The position numbers were made by a program, and so were the translations under genes. Under the pieces are notes generated by a model. The model was not told the origin of the DNA. It ran no database searches and was given only the letters and a program-made list of their open reading frames with translations. Source: Actinomycetota bacterium (GTDB taxonomy: Bacteria > Actinomycetota > Thermoleophilia > Gaiellales > Gaiellaceae). Taken from it: a DNA stretch of 64,000 nt. Shown piece after piece: positions 24,722-33,947 of the stretch; the first letter of the stretch is position 1, and every line of letters starts with the position of its first letter. The stretch is taken from the NCBI GenBank assembly GCA_003134505.1, contig PLBK01000012.1:1-64000 (forward strand), in the 5' to 3' direction.

Positions 24722-25765
24722 ATGCCCGTGCGCGTGGGAGTGCTGACCGGCGGAGGCGACTGCCCCGGCCTGAACGCGGTCATCCGCGCAGTGGCGCGCC
24801 GGTCGCTCGACCGCGGCCACGACGTCGTCGGCGTCCGCGCAGGGTGGCGGGGGCTGATCGAGGACCAGCTCGAGCCGCTCGGGCCGCGGGAGATCTCGGG
24901 GATCCTCCCCCGTGGCGGCACGATCATCGGGACGAGCCGCACCAACCCGTACAAGGTCGAGGACGGCGTGCGCCGAGTGCTGGCGAACTTCGCGCAGCAT
25001 CTCGACGCCCTGGTCGCCATCGGCGGCGAGGACACGCTGGGCGTCGCCGCGCTGCTCTACGAGGAGGAGCAGTTCCCGGTCGTCGGCGTCCCGAAGACGA
25101 TCGACAACGACCTCTCCGGCACCGACTACACCTTCGGGTTCGACACGGCGGTCTCGATCTGCACGGAGGCGATCGATCGCCTGCACACGACGGCGGAGTC
25201 GCACAACCGCGTGATGGTGGTCGAGGTGATGGGACGCCACACCGGCTGGATCGCGGTCATGAGCGGCATCGCCGGCGGCGCCGACGTGATCCTGATCCCC
25301 GAGCATCCGCTCACCGTCGAGGAGACGTGCGGCGAGATCGAGAAGCGGCACCGGCGCGGCAAGGACTTCTCGATCGTGGTCGTGAGCGAGGGCTACAAGC
25401 TGACCTATGCCTCCGGCGAGCAGCGAGAGGTGACGCAGGAGGCGGCGCTCGACCAGTTCGGCCACGTGCGCCTGGGCGGGATCGGCGAGTCGCTGGCCCG
25501 GGAGATCGAGCACCGCACCGGCTTCGAGACCCGCGTGACCGTGCTCGGGCACGTCCAGCGCGGCGGCACCCCGACCGCCCGCGACCGCGTGCTCGCCACG
25601 CGCTTCGGTCTGGCGGCCGCGGATCTCGCCCAGGAGGGCCGCTTCGGCCGGATGGTGGCGCTGCGCGGCAACGCGATCGTCGACATCCCGCTGGCGGAAG
25701 CGGTGGCCGAGCTCAAGACCGTGCCCGAGGACTGGTACGACGTAGCCAAAGCCTTCTTCGGTTAG
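24722..25765 (+). CDS. pfkA: 6-phosphofructokinase, probably pyrophosphate-dependent
   Basis: 347 residues, full length for the PfkA family, which phosphorylates fructose 6-phosphate in glycolysis. The phosphoryl-donor site reads GGEDT at 101-105 with Asp104, and GVPKTIDND has Lys125. In ATP enzymes these positions are usually Gly. Asp plus Lys is the known signature of pyrophosphate-dependent actinobacterial enzymes such as that of Amycolatopsis methanolica, so a reversible PPi enzyme is likely. The catalytic Asp is in TIDND. Start at ATG 24722, with TAGCTA 5 nt upstream. A double-hairpin repeat follows the stop. Confidence 0.9.
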   Translation: MPVRVGVLTGGGDCPGLNAVIRAVARRSLDRGHDVVGVRAGWRGLIEDQLEPLGPREISGILPRGGTIIGTSRTNPYKVEDGVRRVLANFAQHLDALVAIGGEDTLGVAALLYEEEQFPVVGVPKTIDNDLSGTDYTFGFDTAVSICTEAIDRLHTTAESHNRVMVVEVMGRHTGWIAVMSGIAGGADVILIPEHPLTVEETCGEIEKRHRRGKDFSIVVVSEGYKLTYASGEQREVTQEAALDQFGHVRLGGIGESLAREIEHRTGFETRVTVLGHVQRGGTPTARDRVLATRFGLAAADLAQEGRFGRMVALRGNAIVDIPLAEAVAELKTVPEDWYDVAKAFFG

Positions 25766-25768
25766 TAG

Positions 25769-25869
25769 TACGGGGGAAACGGCCGGTTTCCCCCGTGAGC
25801 CCCCTTCCCTTTGTGGTCGCGTATCTCGCGCCTCGAGCTACGCCCGGGCCAAGCCCGGGCTTCGCGGCA
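25769..25869 (+). repeat. Double-hairpin repeat, copy B (behind pfkA)
   Basis: Hairpin 1: 25771-25780 with 25786-25795 (10 bp plus an A-T extension), loop GGCCG. Box AGCCCCCTTCCC follows. Hairpin 2: CCCGGGC/GCCCGGG around CAA near 25843-25859, then TTCGCGGCA. Starts 3 bases after the pfkA stop. Compare copies at 541-642 and 59049-59149. Confidence 0.8.
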
Positions 25870-25960
25870 GCTGGCTTCGCGTGGCGTTCCGCTTGCGTTG
25901 GGGGAGACACCGCCGGACTACTCCGAGCGGCGTCGCAGCGACGGCCGCGAGGAGGCTCTT

Positions 25961-26470
25961 CTAGCGCACTCGCAACGTGTCCAGGACAGCGCGAGCGCGG
26001 TCGGCCAGCCGTGCTGACGCATGCCTGCCGAGCAGGAGGAACGCGTCGAAGCGACGCCCGTGGTCCGCGAACTCGACGCTCCCGCCCGGGCCGTCGAAGC
26101 ACTCGAGAGCCGGCGCGCGATGGACGGGAAGCGTCGTGGCCGTGAAGCGCCGGGGACGGTGCGGAAAGACGCCCGGCGTCGGACGAGCCCACTCGAGCAC
26201 CACGAGTGCAACCGCGGTTTCCGGGAACGAGTAGGGGAACTCGCCGCAGCCGCCGTTGCCGAACGAGATCGGCCCGGAGGCGGCCGCGATCCGCACCACC
26301 GGCTCGGCGTCCACGTGCAGCCCGGGCGGAAGCGCCAGCGGTATGGCGTGCCAGCCCCCGGGAAGTCCGATGGTCACCCCGGCCGAGCCGGCCCGGCCGC
26401 TCGCGAGCGAGGCTCCGCCGGCCACCGGGATCGCGGCCAGGAGCATCGTCGTGAGCGCGAGCAGGCGCAC
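25961..26470 (-). CDS. Secreted hypothetical protein
   Basis: 169 residues with signal peptide 1-24 (LLALTTMLLAAIPVAGGASL). The mature part has a beta-rich look (GVTIGLPGGWHAIPL, AEPVVRIAAASGPISFG, TAVALVVLEWARP), a GNGGCGEFPY turn and a second Cys in PALECFDG, so one disulfide is possible. No family recognised. It resembles small secreted proteins that pack an Ig-like sandwich. The GTG start is preceded by TACTTC at 6 nt. Confidence 0.7.
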   Translation of the reverse strand: MRLLALTTMLLAAIPVAGGASLASGRAGSAGVTIGLPGGWHAIPLALPPGLHVDAEPVVRIAAASGPISFGNGGCGEFPYSFPETAVALVVLEWARPTPGVFPHRPRRFTATTLPVHRAPALECFDGPGGSVEFADHGRRFDAFLLLGRHASARLADRARAVLDTLRVR

Positions 26471-26533
26471 GTGTCCGAAGTACGCTCCCGGAGGCGCCGG
26501 AAGTCCGTCTGTGCGCGCGCTCTGCTAAGCCTC

Positions 26534-28288
26534 TTACGGCAGCGCCAGGAACGGCATGTAGTCGGGCAGGTCGACCGGGAGCGGCGCGGGGACGTCGTCG
26601 GCGGCGCAGGTCGCCGTTCCGAGCACCTTCTGCTCCTGCGCCTCGAGCCAGGCCTGATAGGCGTCGTCCCTGGCCTGGTGGGTGATGGCAGCCGCGATCG
26701 CCGGGCGGGCCGCCGAGAGGGGAACCGCGGCGAACGGGAGTACCGCCTCGAGCGGCTGCACGGCGACGGCCCCACCGGGGGTCTGGACGAGCCCGGCCCG
26801 GCCGGTCGGCAGCGCGAAGACGCGCGCAGGCGCGACGGTCTCGATCGCGATGCCGCGCTTCCGGCCGCCGAGCCAGTCGACGGGCGCCTTCGTCGTCACG
26901 AGCCGCGCCCTCACCCCGGCATACGCGTCGTAGAAGGACGCGATCGCCGCCTCCGACACGGGCGGGACGCGAAGCCCGGACTCGACCGCGTCGCGACGCA
27001 GCTCCGCGGCGAGCGCCGCCCTCGCCAGCCCGCGGTTGGCGTGCCGTCGCGCGAGCGCTGCCAGGTACGCGGTGCGGTTGCCGCCGAAGCTCGCGTCGAT
27101 CACCGCCCGCTCGGCCGCGTCGATCTGGGCGCCCGCGACGGTGGCCGCCGACCGGGTCGCTCCCCAGCCGAGGGCGATCGTCCCGGCAGCCTCGGCATCG
27201 CCGGTCACGGCCGCGAGCTGGGCGCGGGTCGCCATCGCGATCACCCCGGCCGAGCCGAGGGTGCAGAAGACGCCGCCCGGCAGGACGAGCTGGCCCTCGC
27301 TGAGCGACGTGTCGAAGCCCGTCCCGGCCGCGGTCGGCCCGTCGCAGAGGCTCTGGCTCCGCGCCCACAGGTAGACGCAGGCCGCGGCCTGCTTGTCCAC
27401 GTCGAACGGCGACTTCTCGGTGTACGTCGCCCAGCCCCACGACCAGACCGTCGGCAGTCCGAGCTCGCCGGCCACCTGCCGGGCGGCGAGAGCGTCGAGC
27501 TTGACGAAGTCGAACCAGGCCGAGGCGGGCTTCAGGCCGTTCCGCCCGTAGATCCCCGACTCGAACTCGAGCATCAGGCCGAGCCTCGAGGCAGGGATGC
27601 CCATGGCCGTGAACGCGCCGACCGCCTGGCGCATCTGCGTCCGGAGGATCCGGCTGCCCGTGATCGGGCCCGCGGCCGAGACCTCCGGCGGGGCCGGGAA
27701 GAACTCCCGGACGATGTCCGATACCTGCGCCACCGCCCGCCACCAGTCGCCGGCCGTGTCCCCGACGTAGGGCGGTGAGGAGATCAGCAGGTACGGATGG
27801 GCGCCGCGGGCCGCGAGCTGGGTGAGCAGCGCCAGCACGTCGGCGCGGTACTGGGTGTTGCTCGGCGACCACGGCGTCTGCGTGGTTGCGCCGAAGAGCT
27901 CGTTCTCGGCGATCAGCGGCGTCTGGCAGCCGGTCTGCTTGACGGCCGCGTCGAACTCCTTGTTCGCGATGTCGACGATCGTCGCCGGGTCCGAAGGGGC
28001 GTCCGGCGTTCCGACCCGCGTCTGCAGCTTGAGATCGAAGTAGATGGTCGAGGCACCGGCCGCCCGCAGCTGCGCCGGCAGGCCGCCCGTTCCCGGCGGC
28101 GTCGCGAGGACGAGCCCGGGCCGGCCGAAGATCTGCTTCCAGAACGGGACGGTCGCGTCCGTGTAGTCGACCCAGAGCGGCGAGGCCGCAGGCAGCCCGC
28201 ACGGCCAGCTGACGGCGTGCGACGAGCCGCTCGATGCGCCGGCGGCGACGGAGAGCAGGCAGACGACGGCGAGTGCGAGCCGCTTCAC
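26534..28288 (-). CDS. Large secreted hypothetical protein
   Basis: 584 residues. Signal peptide 1-24 (LALAVVCLLSVAAGASSGSS). The N-terminal 350 residues resemble a TIM-barrel layout (WVDYTDATVPFWKQIFG, TIYFDLKLQTRVG, HPYLLISSPPYVGD, LGLMLEFESGIYG, LPTVWSWGWATYTE), with acidic residues at strand ends as in glycoside hydrolases. The C-terminal 200 residues are helical (QIDAAERAVIDASFGGN, FYDAYAGVRARLV). No catalytic pair can be assigned. GTG 28288 follows AGGAG. It sits in the envelope polysaccharide region. Confidence 0.72.
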   Translation of the reverse strand: MKRLALAVVCLLSVAAGASSGSSHAVSWPCGLPAASPLWVDYTDATVPFWKQIFGRPGLVLATPPGTGGLPAQLRAAGASTIYFDLKLQTRVGTPDAPSDPATIVDIANKEFDAAVKQTGCQTPLIAENELFGATTQTPWSPSNTQYRADVLALLTQLAARGAHPYLLISSPPYVGDTAGDWWRAVAQVSDIVREFFPAPPEVSAAGPITGSRILRTQMRQAVGAFTAMGIPASRLGLMLEFESGIYGRNGLKPASAWFDFVKLDALAARQVAGELGLPTVWSWGWATYTEKSPFDVDKQAAACVYLWARSQSLCDGPTAAGTGFDTSLSEGQLVLPGGVFCTLGSAGVIAMATRAQLAAVTGDAEAAGTIALGWGATRSAATVAGAQIDAAERAVIDASFGGNRTAYLAALARRHANRGLARAALAAELRRDAVESGLRVPPVSEAAIASFYDAYAGVRARLVTTKAPVDWLGGRKRGIAIETVAPARVFALPTGRAGLVQTPGGAVAVQPLEAVLPFAAVPLSAARPAIAAAITHQARDDAYQAWLEAQEQKVLGTATCAADDVPAPLPVDLPDYMPFLALP

Positions 28289-28310
28289 CGCTCCTAATGG
28301 TGCCGGTCCG

Positions 28311-29666
28311 CTACGACGGCCCGCGCGGCCGGTAGATCGGCACGCCCTGGACGACCGCCACCCGGCGGTACTCGTGGGCCAGGATCGAGGCCGTCCGGCC
28401 GGACGGGTCGAGCAGCGCCGGGCTCTGGACGACCGCGACGAGCGCCGCCCGCCGGTCGGCGAGCGCGACACGCGCCCGGTCGAGGACGCCCGGGATCGCC
28501 TCGATGTTCCGGCGCCACATGTACGGGATCACCGGGGCGCGATCGGCCAGGTAGTAGACGTCGGCGGCGGCCCAGACGAGGAACACCTTCTGGCCGGGCC
28601 GCGTGTGGGCCTCGACGTAACGGGCGACGGCGCCGTCGCGCACGAGATGGGGATCCTTCGGCCACACCGCCTTCGCCTGCGCGCTTGCGCTCTCGAACCA
28701 GAGCGGTACCGTCACGACGGCCGTCGCGACCGCGACGGCCGCACAGCCCAGCGCCGCGACCGTGAGGCGGCGGGCGACGAGCTTCTCGAGGCCCACCCCG
28801 GCCAGGATCGCGAGCGGGGGCACGAGCTGCAGGTAGTAGTGGAAGTGGAAGTTGCCGCCCCCGAGCACGCCCAGCACGGCCGCGCCGAGCCAGAGCCGGA
28901 CGAGGAGCGGCGAGCCGCGCCAGCCGAGCGCCGCCAGCAGCACCAGCAGCCCGAGCCCTTTCGCCGCACCCGGCAGCGACTGGGCGAGGAGGTCGAGGCG
29001 GTGCGTGAACGAGCCGGTGATGAGCGAGTCGCCCGAGCCGCGATAGCCGACGACGGCGAACCACCAGCTGTGCAGCGAGACGGCCGCGAGCGCGCCTGCG
29101 AGCACCGGCGCGGCCGCCGCCCCGACGACCGCCGCCACCGGCCTCACCGCGCGGCGGCGCTCGGTCCAGGCGAGGTAGGCCACGATGGCGACGGCGGCGT
29201 CGAAGCCGGACTGCTTGATCATCACCGCGCAGCCGGCGAGAACGCCGGTCAGCACGAGCCACCCGAAGGCACGCGAGCGCAGGTAGGCGGTGAAGGCGAG
29301 AAGCGATAGGATCGCCGCCAGGGAGGAGAGCAGCTCTCCGGCCAGCGTGAACGACTCGATAAACGGCGAGGCTCCCACGGTTGCCATCAGCAGACCGCAT
29401 GCATAGGCCGTTAGTGTCCGGCCCAACCGGAAGGCGACGAGCATGGTCGCCAGCACCGCGAGCGCCGCGACGACCGCCGCCGTGGCACGAATGACGTTCG
29501 GAGAGCCGCCGAGATGAAGGACCGCCCGGAACACGAGTACCAGGCCCTGTGGTCGGTCGACCCAGACGTCTCGGTAGAGGGTGTCGCCGCGCTCCCACAG
29601 CCGGGCCGCTTCGGCATACCCGCCCTCGTCCGCCGTCAGCGGCGCGCCCCAGAAGGGCAGGCGCAT
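28311..29666 (-). CDS. GT39-type polytopic glycosyltransferase, paralogue
   Basis: About 452 residues from ATG 29666. It shares with the protein at 17901 the loop LTADEGGYAEAARLW...DVWVDRPQGLVLV, the ESFTLAGELL block, MIKQSGFDAA, and HYYLQLVPPLAIL. Roughly ten membrane helices. The first helix (ALYALAAASLAVLM) extends upstream of ATG 29666 with no ATG, GTG or TTG before about 29737, so the start is uncertain and may be nearly opposite the divergent PAP2 gene. Predicted to move a sugar from polyprenyl phosphate to an external acceptor. Confidence 0.8.
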   Translation of the reverse strand: MRLPFWGAPLTADEGGYAEAARLWERGDTLYRDVWVDRPQGLVLVFRAVLHLGGSPNVIRATAAVVAALAVLATMLVAFRLGRTLTAYACGLLMATVGASPFIESFTLAGELLSSLAAILSLLAFTAYLRSRAFGWLVLTGVLAGCAVMIKQSGFDAAVAIVAYLAWTERRRAVRPVAAVVGAAAAPVLAGALAAVSLHSWWFAVVGYRGSGDSLITGSFTHRLDLLAQSLPGAAKGLGLLVLLAALGWRGSPLLVRLWLGAAVLGVLGGGNFHFHYYLQLVPPLAILAGVGLEKLVARRLTVAALGCAAVAVATAVVTVPLWFESASAQAKAVWPKDPHLVRDGAVARYVEAHTRPGQKVFLVWAAADVYYLADRAPVIPYMWRRNIEAIPGVLDRARVALADRRAALVAVVQSPALLDPSGRTASILAHEYRRVAVVQGVPIYRPRGPS

Positions 29667-29774
29667 GAGGACCGCGAGGCTCGCCGCCGCCAGCGCATAG
29701 AGAGCTGGGGCCCGCCACGCGCCGACCTGGATCGACGGACGGCGCTGCTCGCCGGCCTCGCCGCTGCGGGCGCG

Positions 29775-30593
29775 ATGGCCGTCGCGATCGTGCTGTTCGG
29801 CCTCTCTCTGCAGACGGATCGCTTCCTCCTCATCCTGCTCATTCCGGCGCTGGTTCTCAGGCGCAGCCGGGTCTACCTCCGCGATTTTGGCGTCTTCGCG
29901 CTGCTGATGCTCATCTACGCGGAGCTCCGCGGCGTCGCGCACCTGATCAGCCCGAACCCGTTCTACACCCCGCAGCTCGACCTGGACAAGTGGCTGTTCG
30001 GTGGAACGCCGCCCACCGTCGTGCTGCAGCAATGGTTCTGGCACGGCACGGTGCAGTGGTACGACCTGCTGCTGATCGACGTCTCCAAGCTCCATGCGAT
30101 CGTCCCGACACTGCTTGCGTTCGCGCTCTGGACCCGCCGGCGCGCCCTGTTCTTCCGCTTCGCGACGACCATGCTGACCCTGTGCCTGGCGGCAGCGATC
30201 ACCTTCGCCATCTTCCCGGCCGCGCCCCCCTGGGCCGCCGGCCACGCGCTCCTCACGCCGACCGTCACGCAGATCGACGACACGACCTGGTCGGCCATTC
30301 CGAGCGGCATCTCGCTCTCGAGCCTGGTCCAGTCCAACCCCTACGCAGCGATCCCGTCGCTCCACGGCGGCTTCGCGTTCCTCGTCTTCCTGTTCGTCGC
30401 CGGCCTCGCCTGGCGGACCCGCTGGCGCTGGCCCGCCTTCGCCGTGGGCCTGTTCTACGTCCTCGTGCTCTCGTTCGCCCGGGTGTACACGGGCGACCAC
30501 TACGTCATCGATCTCGTGTTCGGCTACCTGTACGCGGCGGCTGCCTACATCGGCGTCAACCGCTACTGGCGCCGCCACGAGCTGCCCGAATAG
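29775..30593 (+). CDS. PAP2-superfamily lipid phosphatase / inositol-phosphotransferase-like
   Basis: 272 residues, five to six membrane helices. The phosphatase motifs are AIPSLHGGFAF and FARVYTGDHYVID, giving the catalytic His pair and the Asp; the first conserved motif (KxxxRP) is replaced by a shortened loop, as in AUR1/inositol phosphorylceramide synthase relatives. Likely acts on undecaprenyl or phospholipid phosphates at the outer membrane face. ATG 29775 leaves the first helix intact. It converges on the YdjM-like gene with a 38-base overlap of 3' ends. Confidence 0.82.
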   Translation: MAVAIVLFGLSLQTDRFLLILLIPALVLRRSRVYLRDFGVFALLMLIYAELRGVAHLISPNPFYTPQLDLDKWLFGGTPPTVVLQQWFWHGTVQWYDLLLIDVSKLHAIVPTLLAFALWTRRRALFFRFATTMLTLCLAAAITFAIFPAAPPWAAGHALLTPTVTQIDDTTWSAIPSGISLSSLVQSNPYAAIPSLHGGFAFLVFLFVAGLAWRTRWRWPAFAVGLFYVLVLSFARVYTGDHYVIDLVFGYLYAAAAYIGVNRYWRRHELPE

Positions 30594-31503
30594 CCCGGGG
30601 TCTCAGCCGCAGCGGCGGCCGGGGGAGAGCTTCTGCCTCGTCGTCTGCGCGAGCGTGGCCGATGAGCCTGTCGCCGAGGCGCCGGAAGCGGACCGCGAGG
30701 ACGAGCCCGCCGTACATCGCCAGCCTCGGCTTGGCTGCACGGCAGCACGGGCACGGGCAGCTGGCCGCCGCGTTCAGATCCGATGAGTGGATCGCGTGCA
30801 CCCAGTGCGGCCCTCCCCACCTGAGGTCGAGCGGGAACGAGTGCACGACGTGCGCCCAGATGCTCCAGGCGATCAACCTGGTCGCGCCGTAGAAGAAGGC
30901 AGCGCGGTACAGGGCGAGCATCGTCGCCTCCGAGATCGTGCGGTTGGCCCATTTGAAGAAGGGGTCGGCGACCAGGACCTCGCGGCGGAAGTACTCGCGC
31001 GTGAGCACCCTCCAGCTGACCATCGCCCAGGCGAGCCAGATCGCGTCCCAGACGAAGCCGAGACCGCTGTAGTAGGCGCCGGCATCGACCTGTCGGCCGA
31101 GCTGTCCGGCGTACGCCCATGCCCCGATCGAGAATAGGTGCGTCGTGAACGGGAAGAAGAGCATCGTCCCGACCGTGTCGCCCGTGTCGGTCAGTGCATG
31201 GGCGAACTGCCCGATCAGAAAGCTGTAGGCGAGGATCGGCTTCCGCCAGATCCCGTAGATGACGAGTGAGAGCAGGACCCCGAAGATCAGCGAGTGGGTG
31301 AAGCCGACTCCCGGCCAACCGCGGTGGAACCTCGCGGGGTCGCTCGCCTTGATGTGCCAGCCGGAGATGCCGATCCCGTACACGAACCACTTCGTGAACA
31401 TGTCCGGCGCGTACGAGCCGAGCAGCAGCGGCATGAAGGCGACCCGCTTCCCGAGGTGCCGCTGGATGACGTACGGCTCGAGGTCGTGCGCCGCCCAGCT
31501 CAT
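30556..31503 (-). CDS. YdjM-like (LexA-binding hydrolase family) membrane protein
   Basis: 315 residues with five or more hydrophobic helices. Conserved polar clusters fit the YdjM/DUF457 family: LLGSYAPDMFTKW, HRGWPGVGFTHSL and GQFAHALTDTGDTVG, where His and Asp residues line a possible metal site. The family is annotated as metal-dependent hydrolase, though activity is not proven. The last 70 residues (Cys/Arg-rich) are unlike the rest and lie opposite the end of the PAP2 gene. It overlaps the next gene by four bases. Confidence 0.75.
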   Translation of the reverse strand: MSWAAHDLEPYVIQRHLGKRVAFMPLLLGSYAPDMFTKWFVYGIGISGWHIKASDPARFHRGWPGVGFTHSLIFGVLLSLVIYGIWRKPILAYSFLIGQFAHALTDTGDTVGTMLFFPFTTHLFSIGAWAYAGQLGRQVDAGAYYSGLGFVWDAIWLAWAMVSWRVLTREYFRREVLVADPFFKWANRTISEATMLALYRAAFFYGATRLIAWSIWAHVVHSFPLDLRWGGPHWVHAIHSSDLNAAASCPCPCCRAAKPRLAMYGGLVLAVRFRRLGDRLIGHARADDEAEALPRPPLRLRPRAIRAARGGASSG

Positions 31504-31655
31504 TGCCGGAGCCGCTTGACGAGCGCCGGCAGGCCCACGACGAAGAGCACGAGGAACGCCGCCCCCTCGAAGTACGAGTAGATCGCGTTCTGGTTGTAGA
31601 TGCCGATGCCGATGTAGACGACCGCCGCCGCGAGATACAGGAGGAATTGGCGCAC
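31500..31655 (-). CDS. Small membrane protein coupled to the YdjM-like gene
   Basis: 51 residues, GTG 31655, with two hydrophobic helices (FLLYLAAAVVYIGIGIY and AAFLVLFVVGLPALV) joined by QNAIYSYFEG. Its stop overlaps the ATG of the YdjM-like gene (ATGA, 31500-31503). TAGGAT lies 10 nt upstream of the GTG. No family recognised, but the coupling supports it as real. Confidence 0.65.
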   Translation of the reverse strand: MRQFLLYLAAAVVYIGIGIYNQNAIYSYFEGAAFLVLFVVGLPALVKRLRQ

Positions 31656-31721
31656 CGGAGTCGCGATCCTAACCTCCGATCCCGCGAGGAGACCGGGCTG
31701 CCGCGGCGAAACGATTCTGCA

Positions 31722-32048
31722 ATGAGCGAGCAGAGCCACCTCGACGCCATGCGGGAGGCGATCCGCGGGGACCTCGAACGCGCACGGTCACGCCGGCCCT
31801 CGATCTTCGAGCAGCCCGCTCCGGCGCCGGTGCAGGCCGAGGAGCCCGAGCCCGCTCCGGAGCGCGTGGCCGAGCAGCGGCCACGTCCTCTGCCGGGTCC
31901 GCCTCCCACGATTCCCCCGGCTCCGGCCGCTCCGTCAGCGCCTCAGGAGGATCCCGAGCCGGCTCCTCCGCCCGAGCTGCCCCCGGCCGCAGTCGAGCCG
32001 CCGGCCGAGCCTCGCCGCCTGGCCCGGTACGCGTTCTGGCGCCGCTGA
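31722..32048 (+). CDS. Proline/glutamate-rich hypothetical protein
   Basis: 108 residues. The first 28 (SHLDAMREAIRGDLERARSR) form a charged amphipathic helix; the remainder is a low-complexity Pro/Ala/Glu chain ending in the basic RRLARYAFWRR. Such disordered spacers tether one short binding helix. Related small proteins beginning with an EAIRGD-like helix are common in deep-branching actinobacteria, from memory. No Shine-Dalgarno; GATTCT lies 3 nt upstream. Confidence 0.6.
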   Translation: MSEQSHLDAMREAIRGDLERARSRRPSIFEQPAPAPVQAEEPEPAPERVAEQRPRPLPGPPPTIPPAPAAPSAPQEDPEPAPPPELPPAAVEPPAEPRRLARYAFWRR

Positions 32049-32070
32049 TAGCTGCGACGCGGGGCTCGGC

Positions 32071-33564
32071 CTACTCGACCGTACGGAAGGAACCGAACAC
32101 GGCTCCGACCGTCCGGAGCGCGATCTTGAAGTCGAGCCAGAGCGAGAAGTTCTCGATGTAGAAGTTGTCCCACTCGGCGCGGTCGGCGAGCGAGGTCTTT
32201 CCGCGCAGGCCGTGGACCTGCGCCCAGCCGGTGATGCCCGACTTGACGCGGTGGCGATCGCCGTAGCGGTAGACCGTCTGCTGGAACTCGGACACGTACT
32301 CGGGCCGCTCGGGCCGCGGGCCGACGATGCTCATGTCGCCCCTGGCCACGTTGATCAGCTGCGGCAGCTCGTCGAGCGAAGAACGGCGCAGAAAGGTGCC
32401 GACGCGCGTTCGCCGGTCCTCTCCACCCTCGACGCCACCCGGCCCGAGCGCGTCGGCAGAGACGACGTGGAGGTTCGGGGCCTGCTCGGGGCTCGGCCGC
32501 ATCGACCGGAACTTGAGCATGTCGAAGGAGCGTCCGTCGCGGCCGGTGCGCGTCTGGCGGAAGAAGATCGGCCGACCCAGCGAGACGAGCACGGCCAGCG
32601 CCACGATCGCGAGGACGGGCGACAGGAGGAGAAGCGCCACGCCCGCGACGATCCGGTCGATGGTGTACTTGGCCGTGAACTCCAACGTTCGCGGATCGGC
32701 TCTCCGGGGGGAGACGAGCGCGATCCCGCCAACGTGGTCGATCGAGTAGCGCTCCGGCATCCGCTCGAACAGGCGAGGCACGACGGAGACGTCGATCCCG
32801 AGCTCCTCGCAGCGGCGCATGAGCCGCAGGAGCACCTCGTCGGGCGCCGTCGAGAAGGTGACGACGACCTGCTTGATCCCGAAGCGGGCGATCGCCTCGT
32901 CCAGGTCCCAGCTGGCGCCCACGACCGGGACACCGAGCTCGCTTGACGTGTCGACCATCGGCTCCTTGTCCAGGAACGCGACGGGCTTGAGGCCGAGCTG
33001 GGGCGCGGCCAGCAACCGCTTGGCGACGACGGCGCCGATCCGGCCTGCGCCCACGATCAGCGTCGGACGGCTCGACTCGCCTTCGGCCCGGGCACGCTGC
33101 TGCGACCAGTAGAGGGCGATCCGACCGGCCACGACGTATGCGCACGCGAAGCCGCAGAGCCGGAGGATGCCGAGAGCGACCGGAACCGAGCCGCTGACGA
33201 CGATCTGGGCGGTGACGACGATCGACGCGGCGAGCGCTGTGCCGAGCACGAGCCGCCGGACGTCGTCGAGCAACTGCAGCCGCAGCCGCTGCGTGTAGAG
33301 GCCGCGGGAGGCGTAGGTGAGCATGGCGGCCGCCGTGAAGCAGGCCATCCAGGTGACCGACGGGGTTCTCGAGCCGGCCAGGCGTCCTCCCAGCGCGGTC
33401 GCGCCCGCCGCGAGCAGGAGCATGGAGACGTCGACGCCGGCACACGCGCGTGCCCAGCCTGCGCCGCGTCGCAGCTGCGTCGAGACACGCGGCTGCGCGA
33501 CGACGACGGCGTCGTGGACGGCTTCAGGCCGCGCTGCCGCGGCGGCTGGCTCCACGGGGCTCAT
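32071..33564 (-). CDS. Exopolysaccharide polyprenyl glycosylphosphotransferase
   Basis: 497 residues with the full WbaP/CpsE architecture: four N-terminal helices, a nucleotide-binding-like CoA-binding domain (TLIVGAGRIGAVVAKRL), one further helix and the bacterial sugar transferase domain (FTAKYTIDRIVAG, FFRQTRTGRDGRSFDMLKFRSM, LRRSSLDELPQLINV, MSIVGPRPERPEY). It loads the first sugar phosphate on undecaprenyl phosphate and so starts repeat-unit synthesis. It fits the O-antigen ligase-like and PAP2 genes near it. ATG with no clear Shine-Dalgarno. Confidence 0.92.
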   Translation of the reverse strand: MSPVEPAAAAARPEAVHDAVVVAQPRVSTQLRRGAGWARACAGVDVSMLLLAAGATALGGRLAGSRTPSVTWMACFTAAAMLTYASRGLYTQRLRLQLLDDVRRLVLGTALAASIVVTAQIVVSGSVPVALGILRLCGFACAYVVAGRIALYWSQQRARAEGESSRPTLIVGAGRIGAVVAKRLLAAPQLGLKPVAFLDKEPMVDTSSELGVPVVGASWDLDEAIARFGIKQVVVTFSTAPDEVLLRLMRRCEELGIDVSVVPRLFERMPERYSIDHVGGIALVSPRRADPRTLEFTAKYTIDRIVAGVALLLLSPVLAIVALAVLVSLGRPIFFRQTRTGRDGRSFDMLKFRSMRPSPEQAPNLHVVSADALGPGGVEGGEDRRTRVGTFLRRSSLDELPQLINVARGDMSIVGPRPERPEYVSEFQQTVYRYGDRHRVKSGITGWAQVHGLRGKTSLADRAEWDNFYIENFSLWLDFKIALRTVGAVFGSFRTVE

Positions 33565-33593
33565 TCAGTGCGACCGGTCCATTCCGGGTCCTC

Positions 33594-33947
33594 TCACGCC
33601 TTCGAGCGGGCGAACCGCCTGAGCCCTGCGCCGAACGAGAGCAGGAGCACGGCGCCGAAGGTGATCAGGCCGAGATCCATCCCCGTGAACGGAAGCCCAC
33701 CGGGGGTCGGCGGCGGAGGCTGGCCATGCGTGTAGCCGCTGATGTGGTGGCCATGGGTGTACCCCTGCAGCAGCGTGCTGTGGAGCGCCCTCTGCATGTC
33801 CGCCTTCGAGTAGTTGTGCGTGAACCTCCCGTGGGTCACGTAGTCGTTGTAGATCTGCCGGGGCGACGCGGCGATCGCCGCGGACGCACCGATGAGCAGC
33901 GCGGCGCTGGTAGCCAGCAGCACTGCCGTGGTTCGAACGCGCCTCAT
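33594..33947 (-). CDS. Secreted protein with LPFTG sorting signal
   Basis: 117 residues. Signal peptide 1-27, a mature region of about 55 residues with a duplicated GYTHG(H/Q) motif and a Pro-rich spacer, then LPFTG at 85-89, a hydrophobic helix (LITFGAVLLLSFGAGL) and a positive tail RRFARSKA. This is the complete layout of a sortase substrate. No sortase gene is in the window. ATG 33947 has Shine-Dalgarno GGAGGAG. It lies just upstream of the initiating transferase gene on the same strand, with a 29-base gap, so co-transcription is plausible. Confidence 0.8.
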   Translation of the reverse strand: MRRVRTTAVLLATSAALLIGASAAIAASPRQIYNDYVTHGRFTHNYSKADMQRALHSTLLQGYTHGHHISGYTHGQPPPPTPGGLPFTGMDLGLITFGAVLLLSFGAGLRRFARSKA

